From: CABMGO01 sp964574775
GTDB lineage: Archaea > Nanobdellota > Nanobdellia > Pacearchaeales > GW2011-AR1
Assembly (NCBI GenBank): GCA_964574775.1
Contig: CAZNOS010000021.1
Span: forward strand, 1 to 13,810
Reading direction: 5' to 3'
DNA length: 13,810 bases
A program made the position numbers and the translations under genes. Shown piece by piece: positions 6,508-12,351 of the stretch (position 1 is its first letter; the number at the start of each line of letters is the position of its first letter). The notes under the pieces were generated by a model that saw nothing but the letters and a program-made list of their open reading frames with translations, was not told the DNA's origin and did not search any database.

Positions 6508-6550
6508 AAAAAACAAATTAACTCTATGGCAAGCTGGATGAAAAACAAAA
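6508..6550 (+). repeat. 43-bp direct repeat, right copy
   Basis: Partner of 5375-5417 (42/43 identical). This copy is continuous with the intact methyltransferase gene and ends inside its ninth codon. Confidence 0.9.
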
Positions 6551-7158
6551 AACAACACGAGGGCTGGACTATAAAAAATTCTCGACCAGACGAAGTCATA
6601 GGAAACCCTTTAGAATATTATACAGATGAAGAAGTGGAAAGATACTCTCGTTCTAGCGCGATGAGACGTGCACAGGAAAAAATTGCCTACAGAATTATAG
6701 AACTACTAAAAATAAGTCCCAAAAGCCACATTTTAGACTTTGGTTGCGGTCCTGGATACACATCTAATATTTACAAAAATGAAAATTTTAAAGTAACTTG
6801 CTTAGATATAACTCCAAAAATGATAGAAAAAGCCAAAGAAAAAGGATTCAACGCATTCCTTGGAGACATGAGAGAAATAGCAACAATATTTCCAAATAAA
6901 AAATTTGACGCAGTCGTCTCGGCCTCAGCCCTTCAATGGTTAAAGCAAGAAGAAGATATTAAAAAAGTAGCAAATGGGATATACTCAGTTCTAGAAAAAG
7001 ACTCACCAGTAATAATTCAATTCTATCCAAAGAACGAACAGGAACTTAAGCAAACAGCCAAGGTTTTCATAGACAATGGTTTCAACGGAGAAATAATCGT
7101 AGACTGGCCAACCATCCCAAAGAATAGAACTTTTTTCTTAGTCCTGAAAAGAAAATAA
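6526..7158 (+). CDS. Bud23-like SAM-dependent methyltransferase, probably on small-subunit rRNA
   Basis: Eukaryotic Bud23 makes N7-methylguanosine in 18S rRNA with the partner Trm112. This 210-residue protein follows Bud23 along its length: RPDEVIGNPLEYYTDEEVER (20-39) corresponds to the Bud23 N-terminal block. Motif I is ILDFGCGPGYTS (69-80), the acidic strand end is D94, and SASALQWL (132-139) matches Bud23's ISAIQWL. QFYPKN (165-170) and the terminal KNRTFFLVL (199-207) are strong Bud23 echoes. The basic C-terminal tail of the eukaryotic enzymes is absent. These matches are from memory of the yeast sequence, so the assignment is probable, and the target base is inferred. Its promoter-proximal leader and first codons are duplicated at 5375-5417, with a 1.1-kb segment between the copies. 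It is followed by the kor operon, which has its own promoter. Confidence 0.82.
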   Translation: MASWMKNKKQHEGWTIKNSRPDEVIGNPLEYYTDEEVERYSRSSAMRRAQEKIAYRIIELLKISPKSHILDFGCGPGYTSNIYKNENFKVTCLDITPKMIEKAKEKGFNAFLGDMREIATIFPNKKFDAVVSASALQWLKQEEDIKKVANGIYSVLEKDSPVIIQFYPKNEQELKQTAKVFIDNGFNGEIIVDWPTIPKNRTFFLVLKRK

Positions 7159-7184
7159 TTCAAAAGTTAACAGCCTTAAGTAAT

Positions 7185-7193
7185 CTTTAAATA
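7185..7193 (+). promoter_or_regulatory. TATA box of the kor operon
   Basis: CTTTAAATA is centred 26 bp before the korA ATG at 7215. No other convincing TATA-to-start pair is seen until 13478, which fits one transcript from 7215 to about 13431. Confidence 0.6.
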
Positions 7194-7214
7194 TGAGCGT
7201 TTGTTCATAAAAAA

Positions 7215-8747
7215 ATGAGGTGTGAAGTTGTAATTGGTGGAAAAGCCGGACAAGGTCCAAATTTCTTAAGTGAGATTTTAGCACAAGGATTAATTAAGCA
7301 AGGCTATTATGTTTTTTATTCGAGAGATTATCAATCTTTAATCAGGGGCGGACACAATTTTAATCAGGTTGCATTCTCAGACAAACCAATTTTTTCTAAC
7401 ACATCCAAAATAGATATTTTAGTTTGCCTAGACGAACTAACTGAACAAATACACGTAAAGTCCGTCAAAAAAAACGGAATTATTTTAAAATTTATTCGTG
7501 GAAAAGAAAACATGTTTTACGCTGGAGCATTGTTCAATATACTAGGAATAGAATTTGATGCGATGAAATCACTACTAAAAGATTCGAAAAATTTTGAAGA
7601 AAATATAAAAAATGCCAAAGAAGGATACGATTTTGAAAAACGTGAATTAAAACTTGACAGAACCAAAAACAAAATTGAAATGAAACTAATGAACGGCAGC
7701 GAAGCCACAGCCATATCTTCGATTAAATCTGGTTTGGATATTTATTATGCATATCCAATGACTCCCGCAACTCCGTTGATGATGGAACTTGGACAAATGC
7801 AAACAGATTCTAAAAATAAACACAAAGTAATCGAAGTTGAAAATGAAATTGCAGTTGCTTTAGCCGGAATTGGTTCTTCTGTTGTAGGAAAAAGAGTTAT
7901 GGTTGGAACTTCTGGAGGCGGATTTGACTTAATGACTGAAAGCTTAAGTTTCGCTGCGATGGCAGAAATTCCGATGATATTTTATTTATCCCAGAGGCCT
8001 GGTCCGGGAACGGGAGTTGCGACGTACACTTCTCAGGGCGATTTGAATATGGCGTTACATTCGGGACACGGAGAGTTTTTTAGAATGGTTTTAGCTCCAG
8101 GTGATAATGAAGAGTCAATGAAGTTGACAAATGATGCGTTTTATTTTTCGCATAAATATAGAATTCCGTCAATTATTTTAAATGATAAACATTTGGCTGA
8201 GGCAAAGAGTTTGTTTGATGAGAAAAAGATTTTGTCTGGATTAAAAGAAATAAAATCAAACGTAAAAGTCGGTGAGAGATTTAATAGCTATGAGTCTGAT
8301 AAAAAGTTGAATAATATTGCTACGGAAGATGCCGACGTGATTAAGACGAATTTTGAGAAAAGAATGAAAAAACAGAAAGAGATTGAAGTAGAAGCAAGCA
8401 AATTTGAACAAGTTAAAATTTACGGAAATAAAAGTTCAAACAACCTAGTTTTTAGTTGGGGTTCGACTAAGGGTGCGATTTTAGATGCAATTTCAGACGA
8501 TAAATTAGATGTTAAATTTGTTCAGATTTTGTATATGAGTCCGTTTCCAACTAAAGAAGTTTTGACAGAGATAAAGAAGGCAAAAAAGGTTATTATTGCT
8601 GAAAATAATTCTGAAAGTCCGTTAAGTAGATTGATTGCAGAGAAAACTGGATTCATAATTGAAGATAAAAATAAAATCTTGAAATATAACGGAAGACCAT
8701 TTTTTAGTAATGAGTTGGCGGAAGAGATTAAGGGGAGAATGAAATGA
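7215..8747 (+). CDS. korA: 2-oxoacid:ferredoxin oxidoreductase, fused gamma-alpha subunit
   Basis: With KorB this enzyme oxidatively decarboxylates a 2-oxoacid to an acyl-CoA and passes electrons to ferredoxin. The 510 residues comprise a gamma domain (1 to about 155; GGKAGQG at 8-14 and SRDYQSLIRGGHN at 36-48) and an alpha domain starting at GSEATA (161-166), with AYPMTPATP (179-187) for the usual YPITPSS block, EVENEIA (207-213), GTSGGGFDLMTE (231-242) and QRPGPGTG (260-267). A C-terminal region with FVQILYMSPFP follows, as in KorA/VorA proteins. It is somewhat shorter than many fused subunits. The substrate (2-oxoglutarate or a branched-chain or other 2-oxoacid) cannot be decided. The start is the leaderless ATG with a TATA box 26 bp upstream. 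The stop overlaps the next start by ATGA. The expected partner, korB, lies 3.6 kb downstream beyond seven unrelated genes. Base composition changes within this gene near 7860. Confidence 0.92.
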   Translation: MRCEVVIGGKAGQGPNFLSEILAQGLIKQGYYVFYSRDYQSLIRGGHNFNQVAFSDKPIFSNTSKIDILVCLDELTEQIHVKSVKKNGIILKFIRGKENMFYAGALFNILGIEFDAMKSLLKDSKNFEENIKNAKEGYDFEKRELKLDRTKNKIEMKLMNGSEATAISSIKSGLDIYYAYPMTPATPLMMELGQMQTDSKNKHKVIEVENEIAVALAGIGSSVVGKRVMVGTSGGGFDLMTESLSFAAMAEIPMIFYLSQRPGPGTGVATYTSQGDLNMALHSGHGEFFRMVLAPGDNEESMKLTNDAFYFSHKYRIPSIILNDKHLAEAKSLFDEKKILSGLKEIKSNVKVGERFNSYESDKKLNNIATEDADVIKTNFEKRMKKQKEIEVEASKFEQVKIYGNKSSNNLVFSWGSTKGAILDAISDDKLDVKFVQILYMSPFPTKEVLTEIKKAKKVIIAENNSESPLSRLIAEKTGFIIEDKNKILKYNGRPFFSNELAEEIKGRMK

Positions 8748-9520
8748 AACAAAACTGGGAAACTGCATTGGATAAATTCCTAAAACCATGGATGGAAAAT
8801 CCAGAAGTGTCTGGGATAATTATTTGTGGAAGTTATATTACCGGAAATCCAACAAAAAATTCAGATATTGACATACAAATCATATTAAAGAAAAATTGCG
8901 AATGGAGGGAGAGAGGAAATAAAATTGTGGACGGAATATTAATGGAATATTTTGCAAATCCCCCAGAAAAAATAATTGAATATCTTAATGACGATGAGAA
9001 AAGAAGAAGAAAAATAGAGGCTCATATGTTAACAACTGGTAAAATAATATTTGATAAAGATGGAGAAGTTAAAAAACTAAAAGAAATTGCTAAAAATTAC
9101 TTAAATAAAAAATTTGAAAAAATGCCTTCATTTAAAATAGAATTAAATAAATACCATCTTTTTGATATGGCCGATAATCTTGAGGAAGTTTATAGAAGAA
9201 AAACACCAGATTTTGTATTTGTTTACCACACTTTTTTAAAAAATATACTTGATACATATTGTGAATTTCTAGGATATTATTCCATTTCCGAAAATAAGAT
9301 ACTGCGTTTTTTATCGGATAAAAAAGATAAAAAAAAGTATCATATTTCTGATTTTCCAGATAGAAAATTTGTTGCGATGTATCTAGAAGCCATTAAGGAA
9401 AAAGATAAATCTAAAATGTTAAAAATATTTAATAAATTAGTAAAACATGTTCAAGATAAAATGGGGGGATTTAAAATAGACGGCTGGAAATTCAGATCTT
9501 CTGCTTTGGTGAAAAAATAA
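8744..9520 (+). CDS. Nucleotidyltransferase-fold protein with helical C-terminal domain
   Basis: The N-terminal part carries the polymerase-beta nucleotidyltransferase signature: ICGSYITGNPTKNSDIDIQI with G29, S30 and the metal-binding pair D41 and D43, and a plausible third acid in LMEYF (E68). Such enzymes add nucleotides to a drug, a protein or RNA. The remaining 180 residues are helical and charged, and include YHLFDMADNLEEVYRR and a terminal KHVQDKMGGFKIDGWKFRSS. The whole resembles stand-alone minimal transferases rather than CCA-adding enzymes or poly(A) polymerases. The substrate is unknown. It overlaps korA by ATGA, with GGGG shortly before its start, and ends in a TAATG junction with the next gene, so it is translated as part of the kor operon. 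All three candidate catalytic acids are present, unlike the second transferase-like protein at 10742. Confidence 0.82.
   Translation: MKQNWETALDKFLKPWMENPEVSGIIICGSYITGNPTKNSDIDIQIILKKNCEWRERGNKIVDGILMEYFANPPEKIIEYLNDDEKRRRKIEAHMLTTGKIIFDKDGEVKKLKEIAKNYLNKKFEKMPSFKIELNKYHLFDMADNLEEVYRRKTPDFVFVYHTFLKNILDTYCEFLGYYSISENKILRFLSDKKDKKKYHISDFPDRKFVAMYLEAIKEKDKSKMLKIFNKLVKHVQDKMGGFKIDGWKFRSSALVKK
9508..9512 (+). promoter_or_regulatory. SD-like site GGTGA for an internal operon gene
   Basis: GGTGA lies seven bases before the ATG at 9520 and can pair with the CACCU region at the 16S rRNA 3' end. It contrasts with the leaderless first genes. Confidence 0.45.
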
Positions 9521-9912
9521 TGGGAACAATAATAAAAAAAATTGAGATAAATGAGGGAATGAAGAAAATAATAGAAGAGAATGCGATGGGTTTCGCTAGT
9601 GTAAATAAAAATGGGAATCCACATAATATTGCGATTGGTTATGTGAAGGTCGTTTCAAAAAATGAGCTTTTGATTTCGGATAATTATTTTGAAGAGACAT
9701 CGGAGAATATAAAATACAATCCAAATGTATCGCTGGTTGTATGGCGTCAAGACTGGAAAGAGAATTGTGTTGGTTATGAGCTTGCTGGGAAGGCGGAATA
9801 TTTTACTAGCGGAAAATGGTATGAAGAAATGAAGAAGTTGCCAATTAACGATGGTGCTCCATGTAATGGTGCAATAATTGTGAAATTAAATAAAATAAAG
9901 GTGTTGGATTAA
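9520..9912 (+). CDS. Pyridoxamine-5'-phosphate-oxidase-like FMN-binding split-barrel protein
   Basis: This 130-residue protein has the order of a small split-barrel flavoprotein: an N-terminal helix (INEGMKKIIEEN), AMGFASVNKNGNPHNIAIGY (22-41, the strand pair with the G-x-P turn typical of the family), ELLISDNYFEETSENIKYNP (the second half of the barrel leading to a helix), then VSLVVWRQDW and GYELAGKAEYF. Family members bind FMN, F420 or haem and many are reductases of unknown substrate, so no reaction is proposed. It ends in LNKIKVLD, a C-terminus shared with the unrelated protein encoded at 10742-11173 and written in a 28-bp repeat. Its last bases overlap the next start (TAATG at 9910-9914). 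Confidence 0.8.
   Translation: MGTIIKKIEINEGMKKIIEENAMGFASVNKNGNPHNIAIGYVKVVSKNELLISDNYFEETSENIKYNPNVSLVVWRQDWKENCVGYELAGKAEYFTSGKWYEEMKKLPINDGAPCNGAIIVKLNKIKVLD
9885..9912 (+). repeat. 28-bp direct repeat, left copy (C-terminal LNKIKVLD plus SD-like AAAGGTG)
   Basis: This matches 11146-11173 at 26 of 28 bases, with differences at 9904 (T/C) and 9906 (G/A). Both copies end with the stop codon of a gene, are read in the same frame (LNKIKVLD) and contain AAAGGTG (9897-9903 here) at a good distance for the next start. They are 1261 bp apart and bound the BRO-N and transferase-like pair. Confidence 0.8.
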
Positions 9913-10745
9913 TGGAAGAGTCTAAAAAAATACGAATTTTTGAAGATAAGAAAGTTCGAACTCATTGGGATGCGGAAAAAGAGGAGTGGTATTTTTCTAT
10001 TGTAGATGTGATAGAAATCCTGACAGATAGTCCTCGTCCTAGAAAATATTGGTCGGATTTAAAGACAAAACTGAAAGAAGAGGGGTCTGAGTTGTCCGCA
10101 AATATCGGACAACTGAAAATGCTGTCTTCTGATGGAAAAGAATATGAAACAGATGTGGCAAACACAGAGCAGATTCTTCGTTTAGTTCAATCAATCCCAT
10201 CTAAAAAAGCCGAGCCATTCAAAATGTGGCTTGCGGAAGTGGGAAACGAAAGAATAAACGAAACTTACGACCCAGAACTTGCGATAGATAGGGCGATGAA
10301 AACTTATCTTAAAAAAGGTTATTCGAAAGAGTGGATTGATCAGAGATTGAAGACTATCGAGATAAGAAAAGAGTTAACGAACGAATGGGAAAGAGTTGGA
10401 ATTCAGAAGGAAACGGATTTTGCAATTCTTACGAACGAAATCACGAAAGCTTGGTCTGATAAAAGCGTAAAAGAATATAAACAACTAAAGAATTTAAAGA
10501 AAGAGAACCTTAGGGATAACATGACGAATTTAGAACTTGTTTTGAATATGCTTGCGGAAGTTTCAACAAAAGAGATTTCGAAAACAGAGAATCCGAAAGA
10601 TTTGGATGAGAGTGTTGGCGTGGCTAGGAAAGGCGGTTCAATTGCTGGGAATGCGAGAAAAGAAATAGAATCTTTGACGGGTAAACCAGTTGTTTCAGAA
10701 GAAAATCATTTGGGTAATGCTAGAAAGAAGGGGGAATTGAAATGA
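9912..10745 (+). CDS. BRO-N / DinD-like protein
   Basis: The 277-residue product has an N-terminal BRO-N domain (about 5-115): IRIFEDKKVRTHWDAEKEEW, FSIVDVIEILTDSPRPRKYW, then TEQILRLVQSIPSKKAEPFK, the conserved strand-helix end of this DNA-binding domain of phage antirepressors and baculovirus BRO proteins. The middle part (GIQKETDFAILTNEITKAW, KNLKKENLRDNMTNLELVLN) and the C-terminal ARKGGSIAGNARKEIESLTG match the longer DinD-type arrangement known from bacterial SOS regulons and from mobile elements. The cellular role of this group is not settled; DinD in E. coli opposes RecA. Here it is linked by an ATGA overlap to the next gene and bounded by the 28-bp repeats, which fits arrival as a unit from a mobile source. 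Domain sure, function open. Confidence 0.85.
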   Translation: MEESKKIRIFEDKKVRTHWDAEKEEWYFSIVDVIEILTDSPRPRKYWSDLKTKLKEEGSELSANIGQLKMLSSDGKEYETDVANTEQILRLVQSIPSKKAEPFKMWLAEVGNERINETYDPELAIDRAMKTYLKKGYSKEWIDQRLKTIEIRKELTNEWERVGIQKETDFAILTNEITKAWSDKSVKEYKQLKNLKKENLRDNMTNLELVLNMLAEVSTKEISKTENPKDLDESVGVARKGGSIAGNARKEIESLTGKPVVSEENHLGNARKKGELK

Positions 10746-11173
10746 AAAATATTCCCAATCCTGAAAAAGAATTAAATATTATATTTAAAAAAAGACCACT
10801 TTTGTTTGGTGGTGGAGCCATGGAGTATTATGGAATTAGAAAAAGAGGGAAAGATGTCGGATTTATTGTCTCAAAACAAGACTTGGAAATGCTAATGAAA
10901 AAGTTTCCTTCCATGAAAAAAGAGTTTGAAGGAGACCATGGCGTTATGGTTGGGGATTTTGAATTTTGGGGTTCTTTTTGTTTGTTAGATTATAATTATT
11001 TAATTAAAGATAGTAGAAAAGAAGATAATTTTTTAGTTATTTCTCCTGAGAAACTTCTTTTGTTAAAGTCTGTGGGTGTACTTCTATTTTCTAAAAAAAG
11101 TACAAAAAAAGTTGTTGATAAATATACTCGAGACGTAAAATTATTATTAAATAAAATAAAGGTGCTAGATTAA
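10742..11173 (+). CDS. Nucleotidyltransferase-like protein with degenerate catalytic motif
   Basis: LLFGGGAMEYYGIRKRGKDVGFIV (about 20-43) has the layout of transferase-fold proteins of the AbiEii/MNT kind, where GGxAxxxxGxxRxTxDxD carries the active site. Here the first Asp is kept (D38) but the second position is Gly (G40), and the usual T before D is K. The rest (FEGDHGVMVGDFEFWGSFCL, then FLVISPEKLLLLKSVGVL) fits the downstream sheet and helix of such proteins, including the ISPEKLLLLK pattern. With one metal ligand missing it may be inactive or may use another acid. It starts in the ATGA overlap with the BRO-N gene after a strong GGGGG purine run, which argues for coupled production. It ends in LNKIKVLD, encoded by the right copy of the 28-bp repeat. 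Confidence 0.7.
   Translation: MKNIPNPEKELNIIFKKRPLLFGGGAMEYYGIRKRGKDVGFIVSKQDLEMLMKKFPSMKKEFEGDHGVMVGDFEFWGSFCLLDYNYLIKDSRKEDNFLVISPEKLLLLKSVGVLLFSKKSTKKVVDKYTRDVKLLLNKIKVLD
11146..11173 (+). repeat. 28-bp direct repeat, right copy
   Basis: Partner of 9885-9912 (26/28). It forms the 3' end of the transferase-like gene and supplies AAAGGTG (11158-11164) ahead of the ATG at 11175. Confidence 0.8.
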
Positions 11174-11174
11174 A

Positions 11175-11534
11175 ATGAATAAAATATATCTAACATGGGA
11201 AGAAATCGGGAAAATGATTGAGGATTTAGTTGTAAAAATTAAAAATTCCGGAGAAAAATTCGATGGAATATTTGGAATACCTAGAGGCGGATTGCCATTA
11301 GCCGTGATTCTAAGTTATAGATTCGAAATTCCTCTTTTATTATATCCAACAAAAAATACGCTAGTAGTAGATGATATCAGCGATAATGGTTTTACATTAC
11401 AAAGAATGAAAAATAAAAAAATCGCAACCCTCTTTTCAACGGATTGGACAATCACAAAGCCAGATTGGTTCGTAGAAAAAAAGAAAAGTCAAGAAGATTG
11501 GCTAGTTTTCCCATGGGAGAGTGATGTAGAATGA
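11175..11534 (+). CDS. Small phosphoribosyltransferase-family protein
   Basis: The 119-residue protein has a compact type I phosphoribosyltransferase plan: an N-terminal YLTWEEIGKMIEDL helix, the strand and loop FDGIFGIPRGGLPLAVILSY (29-48) and the PRPP-binding strand-loop TLVVDDISDNGFTL (62-75). The two acidic residues of the PRPP motif are present, while the usual D-T-G is D-N-G. It resembles archaeal and phage hypoxanthine/xanthine-type transferases of about this size; the C-terminal W-rich end (DWFVEKKKSQEDWLVFPWE) matches the hood region with aromatic base-stacking residues in that group. A purine-salvage role is therefore likely but the base is not certain. The gene follows the right 28-bp repeat and overlaps the next start at 11531-11534 (ATGA). 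Confidence 0.8.
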   Translation: MNKIYLTWEEIGKMIEDLVVKIKNSGEKFDGIFGIPRGGLPLAVILSYRFEIPLLLYPTKNTLVVDDISDNGFTLQRMKNKKIATLFSTDWTITKPDWFVEKKKSQEDWLVFPWESDVE

Positions 11535-11541
11535 CAACTAA
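11530..11541 (+). repeat. 12-bp match between GNAT and korB start regions
   Basis: AATGACAACTAA occurs here and at 12340-12351, in both cases over the ATG of a gene (MTTN and MTTK). The two copies bracket the GNAT and NTF2-like genes. The length is short enough for chance. Confidence 0.35.
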
Positions 11542-11965
11542 TATAATCATTAGAAAAGCGACACTGAAGGATATTAAGAAGGTTAGAGAAATCGCAAATG
11601 TTCCTGGTTTGCAAATTTCTGGAGAAGAATGTGCGCCAAGTGAAAAATGGTACAAAGGTTTCATTAAATTTAAGCAAATGTTTTATGTTGCAGAGTCAAA
11701 CGGACAAGTTATTGGATTTTTAACTGGGGATATAATTAGAGATTTTGGCTATGTTTGGGAATCTGGAGTTTTGCCAGAATTTAGATCGAGGGGCATAGGG
11801 AGCCTTTTATTAGAAAAATTTGTTGATGAATGCGAAAAAAAGAAATTAAGATTTGTGGTTTGTTATGGTCACGCAAATGAAAAGACACTTAATTTTTTTA
11901 GAAAACATAAATTTATTGAGGGAGGCACTTATAAAGAATTAAGATTGGATCTTAAAAATTTTTAA
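11531..11965 (+). CDS. GNAT-family N-acetyltransferase
   Basis: The 144-residue protein has the GNAT order: IIIRKATLKDIKKVREIANV at the start, the strand FYVAESNGQVIGFLTGDII (51-69), then motif A with VLPEFRSRGIGSLLLEKF (80-97), whose RSRGIG is the acetyl-CoA pyrophosphate loop, and motif B with NEKTLNFFRKHKFIEGG, the usual end of the fold. The acceptor is unknown; single-domain GNATs of this size acetylate protein N-termini, polyamines, antibiotics or amino acids. It overlaps the phosphoribosyltransferase gene by ATGA. Its first 11 bases are the same as those of korB, which lies one gene further on. Confidence 0.85.
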   Translation: MTTNIIIRKATLKDIKKVREIANVPGLQISGEECAPSEKWYKGFIKFKQMFYVAESNGQVIGFLTGDIIRDFGYVWESGVLPEFRSRGIGSLLLEKFVDECEKKKLRFVVCYGHANEKTLNFFRKHKFIEGGTYKELRLDLKNF

Positions 11966-11966
11966 A

Positions 11967-12344
11967 ATGAAAATAGAACAAATAAAATCTGTTATGAAAA
12001 AGTATGGTAAAGCTTGGGAAAATAAAGATACAAATTTGATTTTAGAGTGTTTTACTGAGCAGGGTATCTATCAGGAAAGTCCTCTGAGAAAACCATACAA
12101 AGGTCATAAAGAAATTAAAAAATTTTGGGATAATATTGTTGTTAAAGATACAAGTAAAATAAAATTTGGCTTGGGAAAGTTTTGGGTTTCGCAAGATGGA
12201 CAAACTGGATTTGCTGAATGGAATTGTAAGAATGTTTTTAGAGGTAAAAAGAATTTTATGGTTGGAATAATGATTTTAAAAATGAAAGGAGATAAGATTA
12301 CATACTTGAATGAGTATTGGAATCAGGATAATTGGTTAAAATGA
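11967..12344 (+). CDS. NTF2-like / SnoaL-like domain protein
   Basis: This 125-residue protein looks like a single cone-shaped NTF2-like domain: an N-terminal helix (IEQIKSVMKKYGKAWENKDT), the family's typical W-x-x-x-D-T-N start, then LILECFTEQGIYQESPLRKP, the turn YKGHKEIKKFWDNIV, and three or four long strands ending in ITYLNEYWNQDNW. Such domains bind small hydrophobic ligands and some are isomerases or cyclases; no catalytic residue set is clear here. It starts one base after the GNAT stop with no SD-like site, so reinitiation is likely, and its stop overlaps the korB start (ATGA at 12341-12344). Confidence 0.78.
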   Translation: MKIEQIKSVMKKYGKAWENKDTNLILECFTEQGIYQESPLRKPYKGHKEIKKFWDNIVVKDTSKIKFGLGKFWVSQDGQTGFAEWNCKNVFRGKKNFMVGIMILKMKGDKITYLNEYWNQDNWLK

Positions 12345-12351
12345 CAACTAA
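12340..12351 (+). repeat. 12-bp match, korB copy
   Basis: Partner of 11530-11541; identical over 12 bases covering the korB ATG and the next codons. Confidence 0.35.

Noticed and set aside
6397..6525. 43-residue hydrophobic N-terminal extension of the Bud23-like protein
   Set aside because: It looks like a signal peptide at first sight but is translated from the divergent promoter region, upstream of the TATA box and the duplicated true start.
5375..6550. Interpretation of the repeat-bounded segment as an insertion sequence
   Set aside because: No transposase or terminal inverted repeats were seen, and 43 bp is far longer than usual target duplications; a cassette or recombination origin fits better.
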